The translations under genes and the position numbers were made by a program. A stretch of 64,000 nucleotides of DNA, from the NCBI GenBank assembly GCA_034669505.1, contig JAXDNJ010000005.1, positions 1 through 64,000 on the forward strand, in the 5' to 3' direction. The stretch comes from JAFASC01 sp034669505. GTDB lineage: Bacteria > Pseudomonadota > Alphaproteobacteria > Rhizobiales > Beijerinckiaceae. Positions 45,031-54,146 of the stretch are shown one piece after another (position 1 is the stretch's first letter; each line of letters opens with the position of its first letter). The notes below the pieces were generated by a model. That model had not been told where the DNA came from. It searched no databases and saw only the letters and a list, made by a program, of their open reading frames with translations.

Positions 45031-46192
45031 AGCGCACCCGATGCAAGGGTGCGGACAAACATGCCGCGACGACGAGCGCCGCAGCCGCCGCAAGCGATGG
45101 CGCAAGATAACTGCCCGTACTCTCACGCAAAAAACCGGCGAGCGACGGTCCGACGATCTGGCCGAGCCCGAAACCTGCCGTCAACAAAGCCAGCATGCGC
45201 ACGGGATCGGACGACGCCATGCGCCGCGCGCCGGCAAGGCCGAGCGATGTAATCGCCATGAACGTGCCGCCAAGCAGGATCGCCGCGAGGATCACCGCCG
45301 GAATACTCGTGGCAACGACGCTCGCCGCGACGCCAATCGCCTCGGCTAGGCACGCGGCGGCGTAAGCGCCGAACAATCCGATCCTGCCTGCCAACAAAGT
45401 CCAGGCCCAAACCGAAGGAATGCCGGCGAGTCCGACAATCGTCCAAACCATCGGCTCAAGCGGCCGCAACACCGCGCTCTCGCGCACGATCACCACAATG
45501 AATGTCGCGGTGATGACATAGCCGAAACCGAAAAGCGTGTAGCTCACCAAGAGTGCGGTGAACCCGCGTGGCCATTGCAGCTTGTCGGTGCTTCCAGCCG
45601 TCTGCTGGCGCTGGACATCCGGAATATGCCGCAAGGCAAAAAATGCGAGCGCTGTCAGAACGCCGCTTGCGAGCCATTGGACCCGCCAATCGAAGCCGGC
45701 CGCGCCAAGTCCGGACACAAGCAGCGCGGAAAGTGCCATGCCTGCCCCAACGCCGCCGAACAGGAGCGAGACGTAGCGCTCGGCACTCATCTCTGCGAGA
45801 TGCGTGAAGACAATGGGTACGGTGTAGACGAGCACCAAAGCACTGGCGAGTCCGCCGAGAAATCGCAGCACCGCAAACAGCGCGACGGAAGAAGCCGCCG
45901 CCATCAGCCCCGTCGTGATCGCGCTCAAAATGAGCCCGAAGGCAATCATCGGCCGCGGCCCACCCGGCGGCCGCATCGCGGTCGTGACAAGCGCGCCGGC
46001 GAGATAGCCGAGATAATTAGCCGACGCGAGCCAGCCGGCAATCGCCGGCGTCAGATGCAGCGCCTCCTGCATATGCGGCAGGAGCGGCGTGTAGACAAAC
46101 CGCCCGATCCCCATCGCCGCGGCGAGCAGAACACCGCCGGCAACTGCGACCTCATAGGGTGCTCTAGTTTTCGTTCGCAGGAGTTCGTTCAT
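45029..46192 (-). CDS. MFS transporter, YbfB/YjiJ family
   Basis: A 387-residue inner-membrane carrier with about 12 helices. The opening GIGRFVYTPLLPHMQEALHL, GWLASANYLGYLAGAL and the short loop after helix 2 (TTAMRPPGGPRP) match the YbfB/YjiJ group, whose substrates are mostly unknown. I start at the ATG at 46192 (MNELLRTKTRAPYEV); the frame is open to 46255. Its first 29 nt overlap the end of the DHFR-like gene, so they form one transcript. Confidence 0.86.
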   Translation of the reverse strand: MNELLRTKTRAPYEVAVAGGVLLAAAMGIGRFVYTPLLPHMQEALHLTPAIAGWLASANYLGYLAGALVTTAMRPPGGPRPMIAFGLILSAITTGLMAAASSVALFAVLRFLGGLASALVLVYTVPIVFTHLAEMSAERYVSLLFGGVGAGMALSALLVSGLGAAGFDWRVQWLASGVLTALAFFALRHIPDVQRQQTAGSTDKLQWPRGFTALLVSYTLFGFGYVITATFIVVIVRESAVLRPLEPMVWTIVGLAGIPSVWAWTLLAGRIGLFGAYAAACLAEAIGVAASVVATSIPAVILAAILLGGTFMAITSLGLAGARRMASSDPVRMLALLTAGFGLGQIVGPSLAGFLRESTGSYLAPSLAAAAALVVAACLSAPLHRVR

Positions 46193-46598
46193 TGCTGCCT
46201 GAGACGGACGCGACCAGCCATTGCGGATCGAACCAGCGGTCCGCTTCGCCATCATAGGACAGGCGGTTGATGTCCCAATGTCGGATCAGAGGTGCGTAGG
46301 CTGCATAGACCGGCGGCCCGCCGCCGACAATGATCACGCGGTCCCGGTATTTACCGATCACATCAAGCGGCCGCATCGACGAGCGAATCTCAACGATGGT
46401 GCGGTCCTCGAAGGCAAAAGCCGGAATGGACGCATAGGTTCTCGGCCCGACGAGCAGCACATGGCCGCGCGATAAATCGAAGAAACGCGCGACGTCGGCG
46501 ACATAGTCCGGCTCGGTGTTACCTTCCCACGGGAGACGTCCCGTGAGCCCGAGTTGCCCGCGCTGCCCGATAGCACAGATGACGCGGATATCGGCCAC
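46164..46598 (-). CDS. Dihydrofolate-reductase-like protein
   Basis: A 144-residue protein starting with GTG at 46598, preceded by a strong GAGGAGG 5 nt upstream; this site decides the start over longer in-frame options. The DHFR fold is visible in IRVICAIGQRGQLGLTGRLP, with WE of the LPWE block, GHVLLVGPRTYASIP and VIIVGGGPPVYAAY. It is shorter and more divergent than FolA, so whether it reduces dihydrofolate or another pteridine-like substrate is open. It overlaps the MFS gene. Confidence 0.82.
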   Translation of the reverse strand: MADIRVICAIGQRGQLGLTGRLPWEGNTEPDYVADVARFFDLSRGHVLLVGPRTYASIPAFAFEDRTIVEIRSSMRPLDVIGKYRDRVIIVGGGPPVYAAYAPLIRHWDINRLSYDGEADRWFDPQWLVASVSGSNERTPANEN

Positions 46599-46714
46599 AT
46601 GCTCCTCCTCTAAAGGCCTAGGCGCGCACGCTTGACGGGCGCGAAAATCCCCTTCAAGTCTGGCATACCAAGGCCATCTGCCCGCAATCGCCAGACGAGA
46701 CAAGCAAGGACATC

Positions 46715-47920
46715 ATGGTCTCCAACCGGGGCCGCAAAGCCGGCCGTCATTTCCTGCAGATCCCCGGGCCATCCCCCGTGCCCGACCGCATCCTGCGCGC
46801 GATGGATATGCCGGTGATCGACCATCGCGGCCCCGAGTTCAAGGACCTCGGCCTGCGCTGTCTCGACGGTATGAAGCGCATTTTCAAGACGAGGGATCAC
46901 GTCGTGATCTACCCTTCGTCAGGCACCGGCGCCTGGGAGGCGGCACTCTCGAACGTACTCTCGCCTGGCGACCGCGTCGTCATGTGCGAGACCGGACAGT
47001 TCGCGGTTTTGTGGAAATCGATCGCCGAGCGCTTCGGCCTGAAGGTCGATTTCATCGCCTCCGATTGGCGCTCCGCCGTCGACCCGAAAGCGATCGAGGA
47101 AAACCTCGCCGCCGACAAGCCGCACGAGATCAAGGCCGTCTGCATCGTGCACAACGAGACGTCGACCGGCGCGACGAGCGCGGTGGCCGAGGTGCGCGCC
47201 GCGATCGATGCCGCACGCCATCCGGCGCTGCTTCTCGTCGATACGATCTCAGGGCTCGGCTCGATAGACTATCGTCACGACGAATGGCGCGTCGATGTAA
47301 CCGTCGCCGGCTCGCAGAAGGGCCTGATGCTGCCGCCGGGACTGTCGTTCAACGCGATCAGCGCGAAGGCGCTCGCCGCATCGAAGGCATCGACACTGCC
47401 GCGCTCCTTCTTCTCGTGGGCAGAGATGATCGATATCAACGCCAGCGGCTATTTCCCCTATACGCCGGCGACGAACCTGCTCTACGGGCTCGCCGAGGCG
47501 ATCGACATGCTCGAAGAGGAAGGCCTCGACAACGTCTTCCGCCGTCACTATCGGCTCGCCGAAGCGGTGCGCCGCGCCGTCGCCGCCTGGGGTCTCGAGA
47601 TTCTCTGCCGCGAGCCGGCGCGCCGCTCCGATGTGCTGACCGGCGTCGTCATGCCAGATGGACATGACGCCGATAAAGTGCGCGGCCTCATCCTCGATCA
47701 TTTCGACATGTCGCTTGGGACTGGCCTCGGCAAAGTGAAGGGCAAGGTGTTCCGCATCGGGCATCTCGGCGACACCAACGATCTGACGATCCTTGGCGCG
47801 ATCGCCGGCGTCGAGATGGGGCTCGCACTTGCCGGCGTGCCGCACCAGAAGGGCGGAGTCGAGGCAGCGATGGGCTGGCTGATGCAGGATCAAAGCGCCG
47901 GGGTCAAAGCCGCGGCTTAA
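46715..47920 (+). CDS. sgaA: Serine-glyoxylate-type aminotransferase, class V
   Basis: A 401-residue PLP enzyme of the class V fold, close to serine-glyoxylate (or alanine/aspartate-glyoxylate) aminotransferases. The PLP lysine lies in VTVAGSQKGLMLPPG (about residues 195-209), and the start GPSPVPDRILRAMDMPVIDH is the family opening. It supplies glycine and hydroxypyruvate in C1 or photorespiratory-type metabolism, though no other serine-cycle genes are near. It is divergent from the DHFR-like gene. Confidence 0.88.
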   Translation: MVSNRGRKAGRHFLQIPGPSPVPDRILRAMDMPVIDHRGPEFKDLGLRCLDGMKRIFKTRDHVVIYPSSGTGAWEAALSNVLSPGDRVVMCETGQFAVLWKSIAERFGLKVDFIASDWRSAVDPKAIEENLAADKPHEIKAVCIVHNETSTGATSAVAEVRAAIDAARHPALLLVDTISGLGSIDYRHDEWRVDVTVAGSQKGLMLPPGLSFNAISAKALAASKASTLPRSFFSWAEMIDINASGYFPYTPATNLLYGLAEAIDMLEEEGLDNVFRRHYRLAEAVRRAVAAWGLEILCREPARRSDVLTGVVMPDGHDADKVRGLILDHFDMSLGTGLGKVKGKVFRIGHLGDTNDLTILGAIAGVEMGLALAGVPHQKGGVEAAMGWLMQDQSAGVKAAA

Positions 47921-47978
47921 CTTCGAACAGGCAGAGCGCGGCCGCGAAGAGCCGCGACATGGGAAGTGGAAACGCAAC

Positions 47979-49316
47979 ATGGAACAGCCGATGACTCGCC
48001 GCAGCATGGGTCGTTGGTACATCCTGGGCCTAATCAGCTTGATGTACCTCATCACCTATCTCGACCGCGTGAATATCTCGACCGCAGCTCCCGTCATCAG
48101 CAAGGAGTACGGGTTCGACAAGATCACAATGGGGGTGATCTTCAGTGCTTTCAGTTGGGCTTACGCCAGCTTTCAAGTTCCCGGAGGTTGGCTCGGCGAT
48201 CGCTTCGGCGCGCGAAACGTTCTCACCATCATTGTGACCTATTGGTCGGCAATGACGGCGGCGACCGCAGCCGCCAGCGGAGCCGCGTCATTCATGGTGT
48301 TCCGCTTTCTTTTCGGCATCGGCGAAGCCGGTGCATTTCCGGTCGCCACGCGCGCCATGCAGCTCTGGTACCCAAAACACGAGCGCGGGTTTGTTCAAGG
48401 GATTACGCACAGTGCGAGCCGGCTCGGCGCGGCCATTGCGCCGCCCATCGTCGTGCTCATCATGACGACGCTCGGCTGGCGCTCGGTATTCTATATTTGC
48501 GGTGCGGTCGGCATCGTCTGGTCCGTATTGTGGTACTTCGCCTACCGTAATCTTCCGGAAGAGCACGGACTGGTCAACGAAGCCGAACTCGCCCACATCC
48601 GTGGGACGGACGCGACAGGTAGCGTCAATCGGCCCAATATCGCGAAGAAGCCCAGCGTGCCATGGGGAACGCTGCTGCGCTCTCCCAACATGTGGGCGAT
48701 CATGTGCGCCTATTTCACCTACGTCTATTGCCTCTGGATATTCCTGAGCTGGCTGCCGTCCTATCTCGTGGAATTCCGGCATTTCACGTTGCTGAAGGTT
48801 GGGTTCTTGGCTTCCCTGCCGCTTTGGGCAGGCGTCGTCGGCGATACGGTGGGTGGCTTGGCGACGGACTGGCTGCTGGCAAGAACCGGCAATATCAAAT
48901 TCGCGCGGCGTGCCGTCGCCATCACCGGAATGTTGGGCTGTGCCGTTTTCATCGTTCCTGCGGCGCTCGCGACCGAGGCCTACACCGCGGTTTTTTGTTT
49001 GACGGCCGCCATGTTCTTCCTGGAATGCACGATCGGCCCTTCCTGGGCCGTTCCCATGGACATGGGCGGCGAAGTCTCCGGCACCGTCTCCGGCATGATG
49101 AACATGGCGGGAAACATAGGCGGCGCGCTGTCGCCGATCGTCTTCGGAGTCTTGGTCCAGTTCGGGTCGTGGGAGGCGCCGTTCATTGTTGCCGCCAGTC
49201 TGCTGGTCATCGGTGCAGCGATTTGGGGATTCTGGCTGGACCCGAGCGTCTCGGTCGTCGAGAAGGCTGCGGAGCTGCCGCCGGGCAGCGCGGCGGCGAG
49301 CGCCGGGACGCGGTGA
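47979..49316 (+). CDS. MFS transporter, anion:cation symporter family
   Basis: A 445-residue 12-helix carrier of the ACS family (hexuronate, glucarate/galactarate, phthalate). YLDRVNISTAAPVISKEYG and the loop after helix 2, GWLGDRFGARNVL, are typical. FGIGEAGAFPVATRAMQLWY in helix 4-5 is the ACS fingerprint. It follows the aminotransferase by 58 nt in the same direction. The substrate is probably a small organic anion. Confidence 0.88.
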   Translation: MEQPMTRRSMGRWYILGLISLMYLITYLDRVNISTAAPVISKEYGFDKITMGVIFSAFSWAYASFQVPGGWLGDRFGARNVLTIIVTYWSAMTAATAAASGAASFMVFRFLFGIGEAGAFPVATRAMQLWYPKHERGFVQGITHSASRLGAAIAPPIVVLIMTTLGWRSVFYICGAVGIVWSVLWYFAYRNLPEEHGLVNEAELAHIRGTDATGSVNRPNIAKKPSVPWGTLLRSPNMWAIMCAYFTYVYCLWIFLSWLPSYLVEFRHFTLLKVGFLASLPLWAGVVGDTVGGLATDWLLARTGNIKFARRAVAITGMLGCAVFIVPAALATEAYTAVFCLTAAMFFLECTIGPSWAVPMDMGGEVSGTVSGMMNMAGNIGGALSPIVFGVLVQFGSWEAPFIVAASLLVIGAAIWGFWLDPSVSVVEKAAELPPGSAAASAGTR

Positions 49317-49322
49317 GCGGGT

Positions 49323-49341
49323 CTCAAGGCTCGGCCTTGAG
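49323..49341 (+). terminator. Hairpin after the MFS gene, possible terminator
   Basis: CTCAAGGC, TCG loop and GCCTTGAG make a perfect 8-bp hairpin 7 nt after the MFS stop. There is only a short T run after it, so termination may be weak. Confidence 0.45.
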
Positions 49342-49432
49342 TTAAGGCCGCCGATCCGGTCTAAGGTGCGCGCCGCTTATGAGCGGCGAACGGGTTGTGG
49401 GGGGCTTGACCGCCCGTCCGCGGCCTCTCAAA

Positions 49433-49519
49433 GCGGACGTGGCGGAACAGGTAGACGCAAGGGACTTAAAATCCCTCGACCTTCAAGTCGTGCGGGTTCG
49501 ATTCCCGCCGTCCGCACCA
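49433..49519 (+). tRNA. tRNA-Leu(TAA)
   Basis: An 87-nt class II tRNA. The acceptor stem is GCGGACG/CGTCCGC with discriminator A and encoded CCA. The anticodon arm is AGGGA CTTAAAA TCCCT with anticodon TAA. A long variable arm (CGACCTTCAAGTCG) and a GCGGG/CCCGC T stem around TTCGATT complete it. The last 58-59 nt are repeated at 51074-51131. Confidence 0.95.
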
Positions 49520-49520
49520 A
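49462..49520. repeat. Attachment-site-like direct repeat, copy within tRNA-Leu
   Basis: GGACTTAAAATCCCTCGACC through ...CACCAA, the 3' part of the tRNA gene, recurs at 51074-51131 in the same direction. This is the layout of an island integrated at a tRNA 3' end, with this copy restoring the tRNA. Confidence 0.8.
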
Positions 49521-49788
49521 GCGCTCGGAGAACGTCAACGCACAGGTTCGTTGCTCCTGATCGGCTCAGTGCTGCGAAGGTCTTGAGCCGGCATCGAGTC
49601 CGCACACCGATGCCTTAGTTGAAATTGTGCTGGAATATAATAGTATTTACCGGGAATCTCGACCATATAGTTGTCAGAACCTCCCCCGGGCGGACTGAGA
49701 TGCTGCATCGGTTGTGAACGTTCGTAGCCATAAGTGAGCACCTGGCGCGGGCTAATCTATCAGCTCCAAATGAAAGCGCCTGGCAAAC

Positions 49789-50982
49789 ATGGCTTTAGCC
49801 GCCCCCGCCGTTCTCGTTGTCGAAGATGAGATGATGCTCCGCATGCGCGCGGTAGACATCGTCGAGGACGCAGGGTTCACGCCGCTCGAAGCGGTCAATG
49901 CCGACGATGCCCTGGCTATTCTTGAAGCCCGCTCGGACATAGAGTTGCTGTTTACGGATATCCAGATGCCGGGCAGCATGGACGGCCTCAAGCTGGCCTA
50001 TGCCGTCCGTGAACGCTGGCCATCGATCAAGATCATCCTGGTGTCCGGTCAACTGACTTTGACCGATGCGGACAAACCCGCCGACAGTCGCTTCTTCGGG
50101 AAACCGCTCGATGTGAAGCACATGATTGCAGAAATGCAGGACATGATGAGCAAAGGGACCTTAGAAATGGTGCCGAGCGATATAGCCACGGTCGCTGCCA
50201 AAGCATCGATTCTCGAAGCGCGTCGCAAACCGACCCGGTCGGGAGTGACCGATTCCACGTCGCAGGAATCTTTGACCGCGGAAAACGATAGCCTCCGCGG
50301 GCTGCTGGAGCAGGCCGGAATCGACGCCAAGATGTTGCTTGCTCAGGCGGGCATTGACGCAAAAGAGCGCGAAGCTGCGGACAAACTGCAGAAGCTCATT
50401 CTTGAGGAACTGCACCACCGCATCAAAAACACGCTGGCGACCGTGAGTGCCATCGCCGCGCAGAGCCTGCGGACCGCGACGAGTATTGAGCATGGTCGGG
50501 ATGCGATCGAAGGCCGGCTCGTGGCACTCGGCCGAGCACATGATCTTCTGCTGCAGGTCAGATGGGCTAACGCCAGTCTCGCGCATACGATACGAGGTGC
50601 GACCGAACCTTATGACAGCCAAGGTGCCGGCAGAATCTCGATTGAGGGACCCGATATCAAGATCACTTCGGGAGCCGTGATTGCTCTTGCCATGACGCTC
50701 AATGAGCTTTGTACCAACACTACAAAATTTGGTGCATTGTCGGTGCCGGATGGGCGCATCGAGATCGTGTGGAGGATCGACCAAGAGGGACGGCAACTGC
50801 AACTGACCTGGTCTGAGAAGAATGGTCCGCCGGTACAGGCCCCCTCCAGGCGCAGTTTCGGAACCCGGCTGATCGGATCGCTTGGCCAGCAATTGAAGGG
50901 CGAGGTCCAGCTGGCTTACGACAAAACGGGTTTCGTGTACGTCTTGAACGTGCCGATGACCTCGCTGGTTGCCCCGACGTAA
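49789..50982 (+). CDS. Receiver-HWE histidine kinase hybrid
   Basis: A 397-residue cytoplasmic signalling protein. Residues 1-125 are a receiver domain: acidic pair VVEDEMM, phospho-Asp in LLFTDIQMPG and conserved Lys in FFGKPLD. A linker with two AGIDAK repeats follows. From about 205 comes an HWE-family kinase core: ELHHRIKNTLATV (phospho-His), the N-box ALAMTLNELCTNTTKFGAL and the defining WxE block LTWSEKNGPP. It is the only gene between the two copies of the tRNA-Leu 3' end. Output partners are unknown. Confidence 0.9.
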   Translation: MALAAPAVLVVEDEMMLRMRAVDIVEDAGFTPLEAVNADDALAILEARSDIELLFTDIQMPGSMDGLKLAYAVRERWPSIKIILVSGQLTLTDADKPADSRFFGKPLDVKHMIAEMQDMMSKGTLEMVPSDIATVAAKASILEARRKPTRSGVTDSTSQESLTAENDSLRGLLEQAGIDAKMLLAQAGIDAKEREAADKLQKLILEELHHRIKNTLATVSAIAAQSLRTATSIEHGRDAIEGRLVALGRAHDLLLQVRWANASLAHTIRGATEPYDSQGAGRISIEGPDIKITSGAVIALAMTLNELCTNTTKFGALSVPDGRIEIVWRIDQEGRQLQLTWSEKNGPPVQAPSRRSFGTRLIGSLGQQLKGEVQLAYDKTGFVYVLNVPMTSLVAPT

Positions 50983-51073
50983 TGCTAAAGGCAAAGCTTA
51001 CCCAGGTTCTTACACATTTCCACATCTGAACCAAAAATATCTGTGTAATATCAGTAAGTATAGAAAGACTAAA

Positions 51074-51131
51074 GGACTTAAATCCCTCGACCTTCAAGTC
51101 GTGCGGGTTCGATTCCCGCCGTCCGCACCAA
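51074..51131. repeat. Attachment-site-like direct repeat, distal copy of the tRNA-Leu 3' end
   Basis: Differs from the tRNA copy by one missing A (TTAAAT against TTAAAAT) and otherwise continues identically through the variable arm, T arm, acceptor 3' strand and CCAA. It lacks the 5' half and so cannot be a tRNA. The base change suggests an old event. Confidence 0.85.
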
Positions 51132-51145
51132 AGGATCAATTCCCC

Positions 51146-52483
51146 TCACGGACAAATCCACCCCGCCCCGTCCGGCGCTTTGAAGCAGCCGACGGATTGC
51201 GGAAAGACATGCTTCGGCAGCCATAGGATTAGATCGGGCAGGAAGATCGCGATGGCGATCGTGACGAAGAAAATCACGTAGATCGGCAGCGACGCCTTCA
51301 AAGCCTGCGAGAAGCGCACGTCGACGAATTTCGACGCCATCAACAGCGCCAGACCATAGGGCGGCGTGATCAGGCCGAAGGCAAGCGTGATGATGAGCAC
51401 GACGCCCATGTGCACCGAATGAATGCCGCCGATCTCGGTCAGCTGGTTGACGACCGGCATGAAGATGACGATCGCCGGGATCGGCTCGATGAAGTCGCCA
51501 ACGATCACGAACAGAGCAACGAGCGCGAACATGATCCGCGCCGGATCGGTGCCGGCGAATTGCTCGATCCAGCCAGCGACGACGATCGGCCCACGCAGAT
51601 AGGCGAGCATCCAGCCGAAAGCCGAGGCCGCCGCGATGGTGATCATCGGCAGGGTGTAGATCATGCCGGCATGGACGAAGTCGCGCGGCAAGCTTTTCAG
51701 GTGCCCACGGTTCAAAAGCGGGATGACTATAAAGAGGATGTAGGCGACCGCGATGACGCCGGCTTCGGTCGGGGTGAACCAGCCGCTCAAAATGCCGCCG
51801 AGCAGGATGACGGGAATGAACAGGGTCAGGCCCGCATCGCGCGTCGCGGTGCCGAGCTGCGGCAGGGTCGCGCGGGGCCGGCGGAAACCGGCGGGGCCGA
51901 AGAAATAGCAGTAGATCATAAGGCCGAGGCCGATCATCACACCGGGCACGATGCCGCCCAAAAATAACCCGGCGATCGAGACGTTGCCGATCGCGCCGTA
52001 GACGACAGCCATAATGCTCGGCGGCACCATGTTGGCGATCGTCGAGGCGGCGGCGATCAGCGCAGCGACAAAGGCCGGCGAATAGCCCTCCTGCGCCATC
52101 GGCTTCGCCATCGTGCGCGAGAGAACGGCGACATCGGCGGAGGACGAGCCGGACATGCCGGAAAAGAACATCGAAAAGACGGTGACGACTTGTGCCAGGC
52201 CGCCGCGCAGATGGCCGACCAGCGCCTGACTCAAATTCACGATGCGGATGACGATGTTGGCGGACGTCATCAGCTCGCCAACGAGCAGGAAGAACGGAAT
52301 CGCCATCAACGCCTCGGTATCAATGCCGTTGAACAGCTGGCCGACGATCGAGCCCAGGCTGATCGGCGTAAACAGCGTGCCGACGAAGACGCCGGCCATC
52401 AGCGCGAAGGCGACCGGCACGCCGCTATAGCCGAGCACCAGGAAAAGGACGGTCATCAGACCGAGGATGAGCGCGTTGTTCAA
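51146..52483 (-). CDS. dctM: TRAP transporter large permease
   Basis: A 445-residue DctM-type membrane protein of about 12 helices that carries the substrate using a sodium gradient. Family blocks are FFLLVGELMTSANIVIRIV, FFSGMSGSSSADVAVLSRTM (substrate/sodium site) and MVPPSIMAVVYGAIGNVSI. The most economical start is TTG at 52483, overlapping the DctQ stop (TTGA); an ATG at 52456 would give 436 residues. The final tail GCFKAPDGAGWICP is longer than usual. Confidence 0.9.
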   Translation of the reverse strand: MNNALILGLMTVLFLVLGYSGVPVAFALMAGVFVGTLFTPISLGSIVGQLFNGIDTEALMAIPFFLLVGELMTSANIVIRIVNLSQALVGHLRGGLAQVVTVFSMFFSGMSGSSSADVAVLSRTMAKPMAQEGYSPAFVAALIAAASTIANMVPPSIMAVVYGAIGNVSIAGLFLGGIVPGVMIGLGLMIYCYFFGPAGFRRPRATLPQLGTATRDAGLTLFIPVILLGGILSGWFTPTEAGVIAVAYILFIVIPLLNRGHLKSLPRDFVHAGMIYTLPMITIAAASAFGWMLAYLRGPIVVAGWIEQFAGTDPARIMFALVALFVIVGDFIEPIPAIVIFMPVVNQLTEIGGIHSVHMGVVLIITLAFGLITPPYGLALLMASKFVDVRFSQALKASLPIYVIFFVTIAIAIFLPDLILWLPKHVFPQSVGCFKAPDGAGWICP

Positions 52484-53016
52484 AACAGCTCTTGTGGCGG
52501 GGGCGGCGCGAAGCCCCGGCGCGAGCCATTGACCAATTGCTCGAGCGTAAACAGCACGACGAAAACGCCGCTGATCGGAATCGCGGCGTACCAGAGCGCG
52601 ATCGGCGTCAGCGACGGCATGCGGAAATTGCCGAACCCTTGCGTGAAATTGATTGCGCCGAAATAGACCATGAAGACGCCGACGAAGAGCACGACGAGCC
52701 GGTTCGTCGTCTCGAAGACCTGGCGCATTTTCGGCGTCATCGCCTCGGTGATCGCGGTCAGAAGCAGATGGTCGTTGCGGCGCACCGCGACTGCGGTGCC
52801 GAGGAACACGCCGTAGATGAAGAACGCGCTTGTGACTTCCTGCAGCCAGAGCCATGGCCGCCCGATTGTGCGAGTCACAACATCGCAGAAGACGGTGGTC
52901 ACAAAGCAGGCGAGCGCGATGCCGCAGGCGGCCATCAGTACGCGTTCGAGAATATCCAGCGCCGGCCATTTGAGGTGGCGGTCGCGGTCCGCGACGAGCC
53001 AGTCGGCGGAATTCAT
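52480..53016 (-). CDS. dctQ: TRAP transporter small permease
   Basis: A 178-residue four-helix DctQ-type protein. The start FVTTVFCDVVTRTIGRPWLW and LQEVTSAFFIYGVFLGTAVA are typical, the latter containing the conserved Glu and Gly of the family. It lies between the binding protein and the large permease genes and overlaps the latter. Confidence 0.88.
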   Translation of the reverse strand: MNSADWLVADRDRHLKWPALDILERVLMAACGIALACFVTTVFCDVVTRTIGRPWLWLQEVTSAFFIYGVFLGTAVAVRRNDHLLLTAITEAMTPKMRQVFETTNRLVVLFVGVFMVYFGAINFTQGFGNFRMPSLTPIALWYAAIPISGVFVVLFTLEQLVNGSRRGFAPPPPQELF

Positions 53017-53040
53017 GCGTGCGCGCCTCCGCCGCCGGCT

Positions 53041-54039
53041 TTATTTAATGGCGCGGACGAGCGCGAGCACTTTCACCGCGTGCGGCCCGAGCTGTTCGGC
53101 GAGCTTGTCGTTGACTGGCGTGGAGGCGGCTATAAAGCCGCTCTTGTCTACATTCTCGGAGAATTTGACGCCGATCTTTTTGAGCTTGGTGATCGATTCC
53201 CGCTCGAGCGCGATCGCCTTCGCCGGCTCGTTCTTGCTCACTTGGTCGGCCGCCGTCTGCACATAGCCTTGTTCCTCGGGCGACAGGCTCGTCCAGACTT
53301 TGTCGCTGACCCAGATGACGCTGTTGTTAGCCTCATGCCCGGTGAGCGACATGACGGGCGCGGCTTCATAATGCTTGTTCGAGAGGTAGACGTTGATGCC
53401 GTTCTCCGCCATGTCGACGACCCCGGTCTGCAGTGCGGTGTAGACGTCGCCGAATGGCATGTGCACAGTCTGCGCGCCATAAGCCGGCAGCAGCGTATCC
53501 TCGGTCGCGGTCGCCTGGACGCGAACTTTCAGGCCTTTCATGTCTGCGACCGAACGGATTTCCTTTTTCCCGTAGAATTGGCGCAAGCCGAGCGTCGCTA
53601 AGCCCAGCACATGGGCGCCCTTCACCGTCTCGTCGAACATATCGCGCATCGCCTTGATGATGGCGGGATCGGCGAGCGCCTTTGCCAACTGGTCGTCCGA
53701 GGTGAAGATGTAATGCAGCGAGAAGACGCCCGATTGCGGCGAGACGGTCGAGGCGTTGGCAGTCGAAGAGATGATGAAATCGATGTCGCCGGTGCGGATT
53801 TTCTGGAGCATCTGCGGCTCCTGTCCGAGCTGCGCGCCCGGGAACTGATCAATGACGAATTTGCCTTTCGACAGCTCGCCAAGTTTTGCGGCGAAGATGT
53901 CTGCAACGATGCCGTAGCCCGTCGTATGCGGCTGGTCGTAGCCGAAGCTGAAATGGCGCTCACCGGCAGCGAAAGCCGGCGCGCCTAAGAGTGTCGCGGC
54001 TAAAACTGAGGCGGCGGCGCGTAAAGACAAAGCAGACAT
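53041..54039 (-). CDS. dctP: TRAP transporter substrate-binding protein
   Basis: A 332-residue periplasmic DctP-family protein. The signal peptide is residues 1-24 (ending GAPAFA); the mature part starts AGERHFSFGYDQPHTTGYGI. The substrate carboxylate is usually held by an Arg in a block like GLKVRVQATATEDTLLPAYG, present here. GGGGAG precedes the ATG at 54039. DctP proteins mostly bind C4-dicarboxylates, keto acids or sugar acids; the ligand is not evident. Confidence 0.9.
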   Translation of the reverse strand: MSALSLRAAASVLAATLLGAPAFAAGERHFSFGYDQPHTTGYGIVADIFAAKLGELSKGKFVIDQFPGAQLGQEPQMLQKIRTGDIDFIISSTANASTVSPQSGVFSLHYIFTSDDQLAKALADPAIIKAMRDMFDETVKGAHVLGLATLGLRQFYGKKEIRSVADMKGLKVRVQATATEDTLLPAYGAQTVHMPFGDVYTALQTGVVDMAENGINVYLSNKHYEAAPVMSLTGHEANNSVIWVSDKVWTSLSPEEQGYVQTAADQVSKNEPAKAIALERESITKLKKIGVKFSENVDKSGFIAASTPVNDKLAEQLGPHAVKVLALVRAIK

Positions 54040-54146
54040 GCAGGCGCTCCCCAATTCCGGTTCATTCGCATGAGGGACATGCACGACCGGTGAGGGAGAA
54101 GCGTAAGCGCGGGCACGATACGAGTCCAGCCGGACGCGCAATGTCG

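Noticed and set aside
51074..51131. Second tRNA-Leu gene
   Set aside because: Only the 3' two thirds is present; the acceptor 5' strand and D arm are missing.
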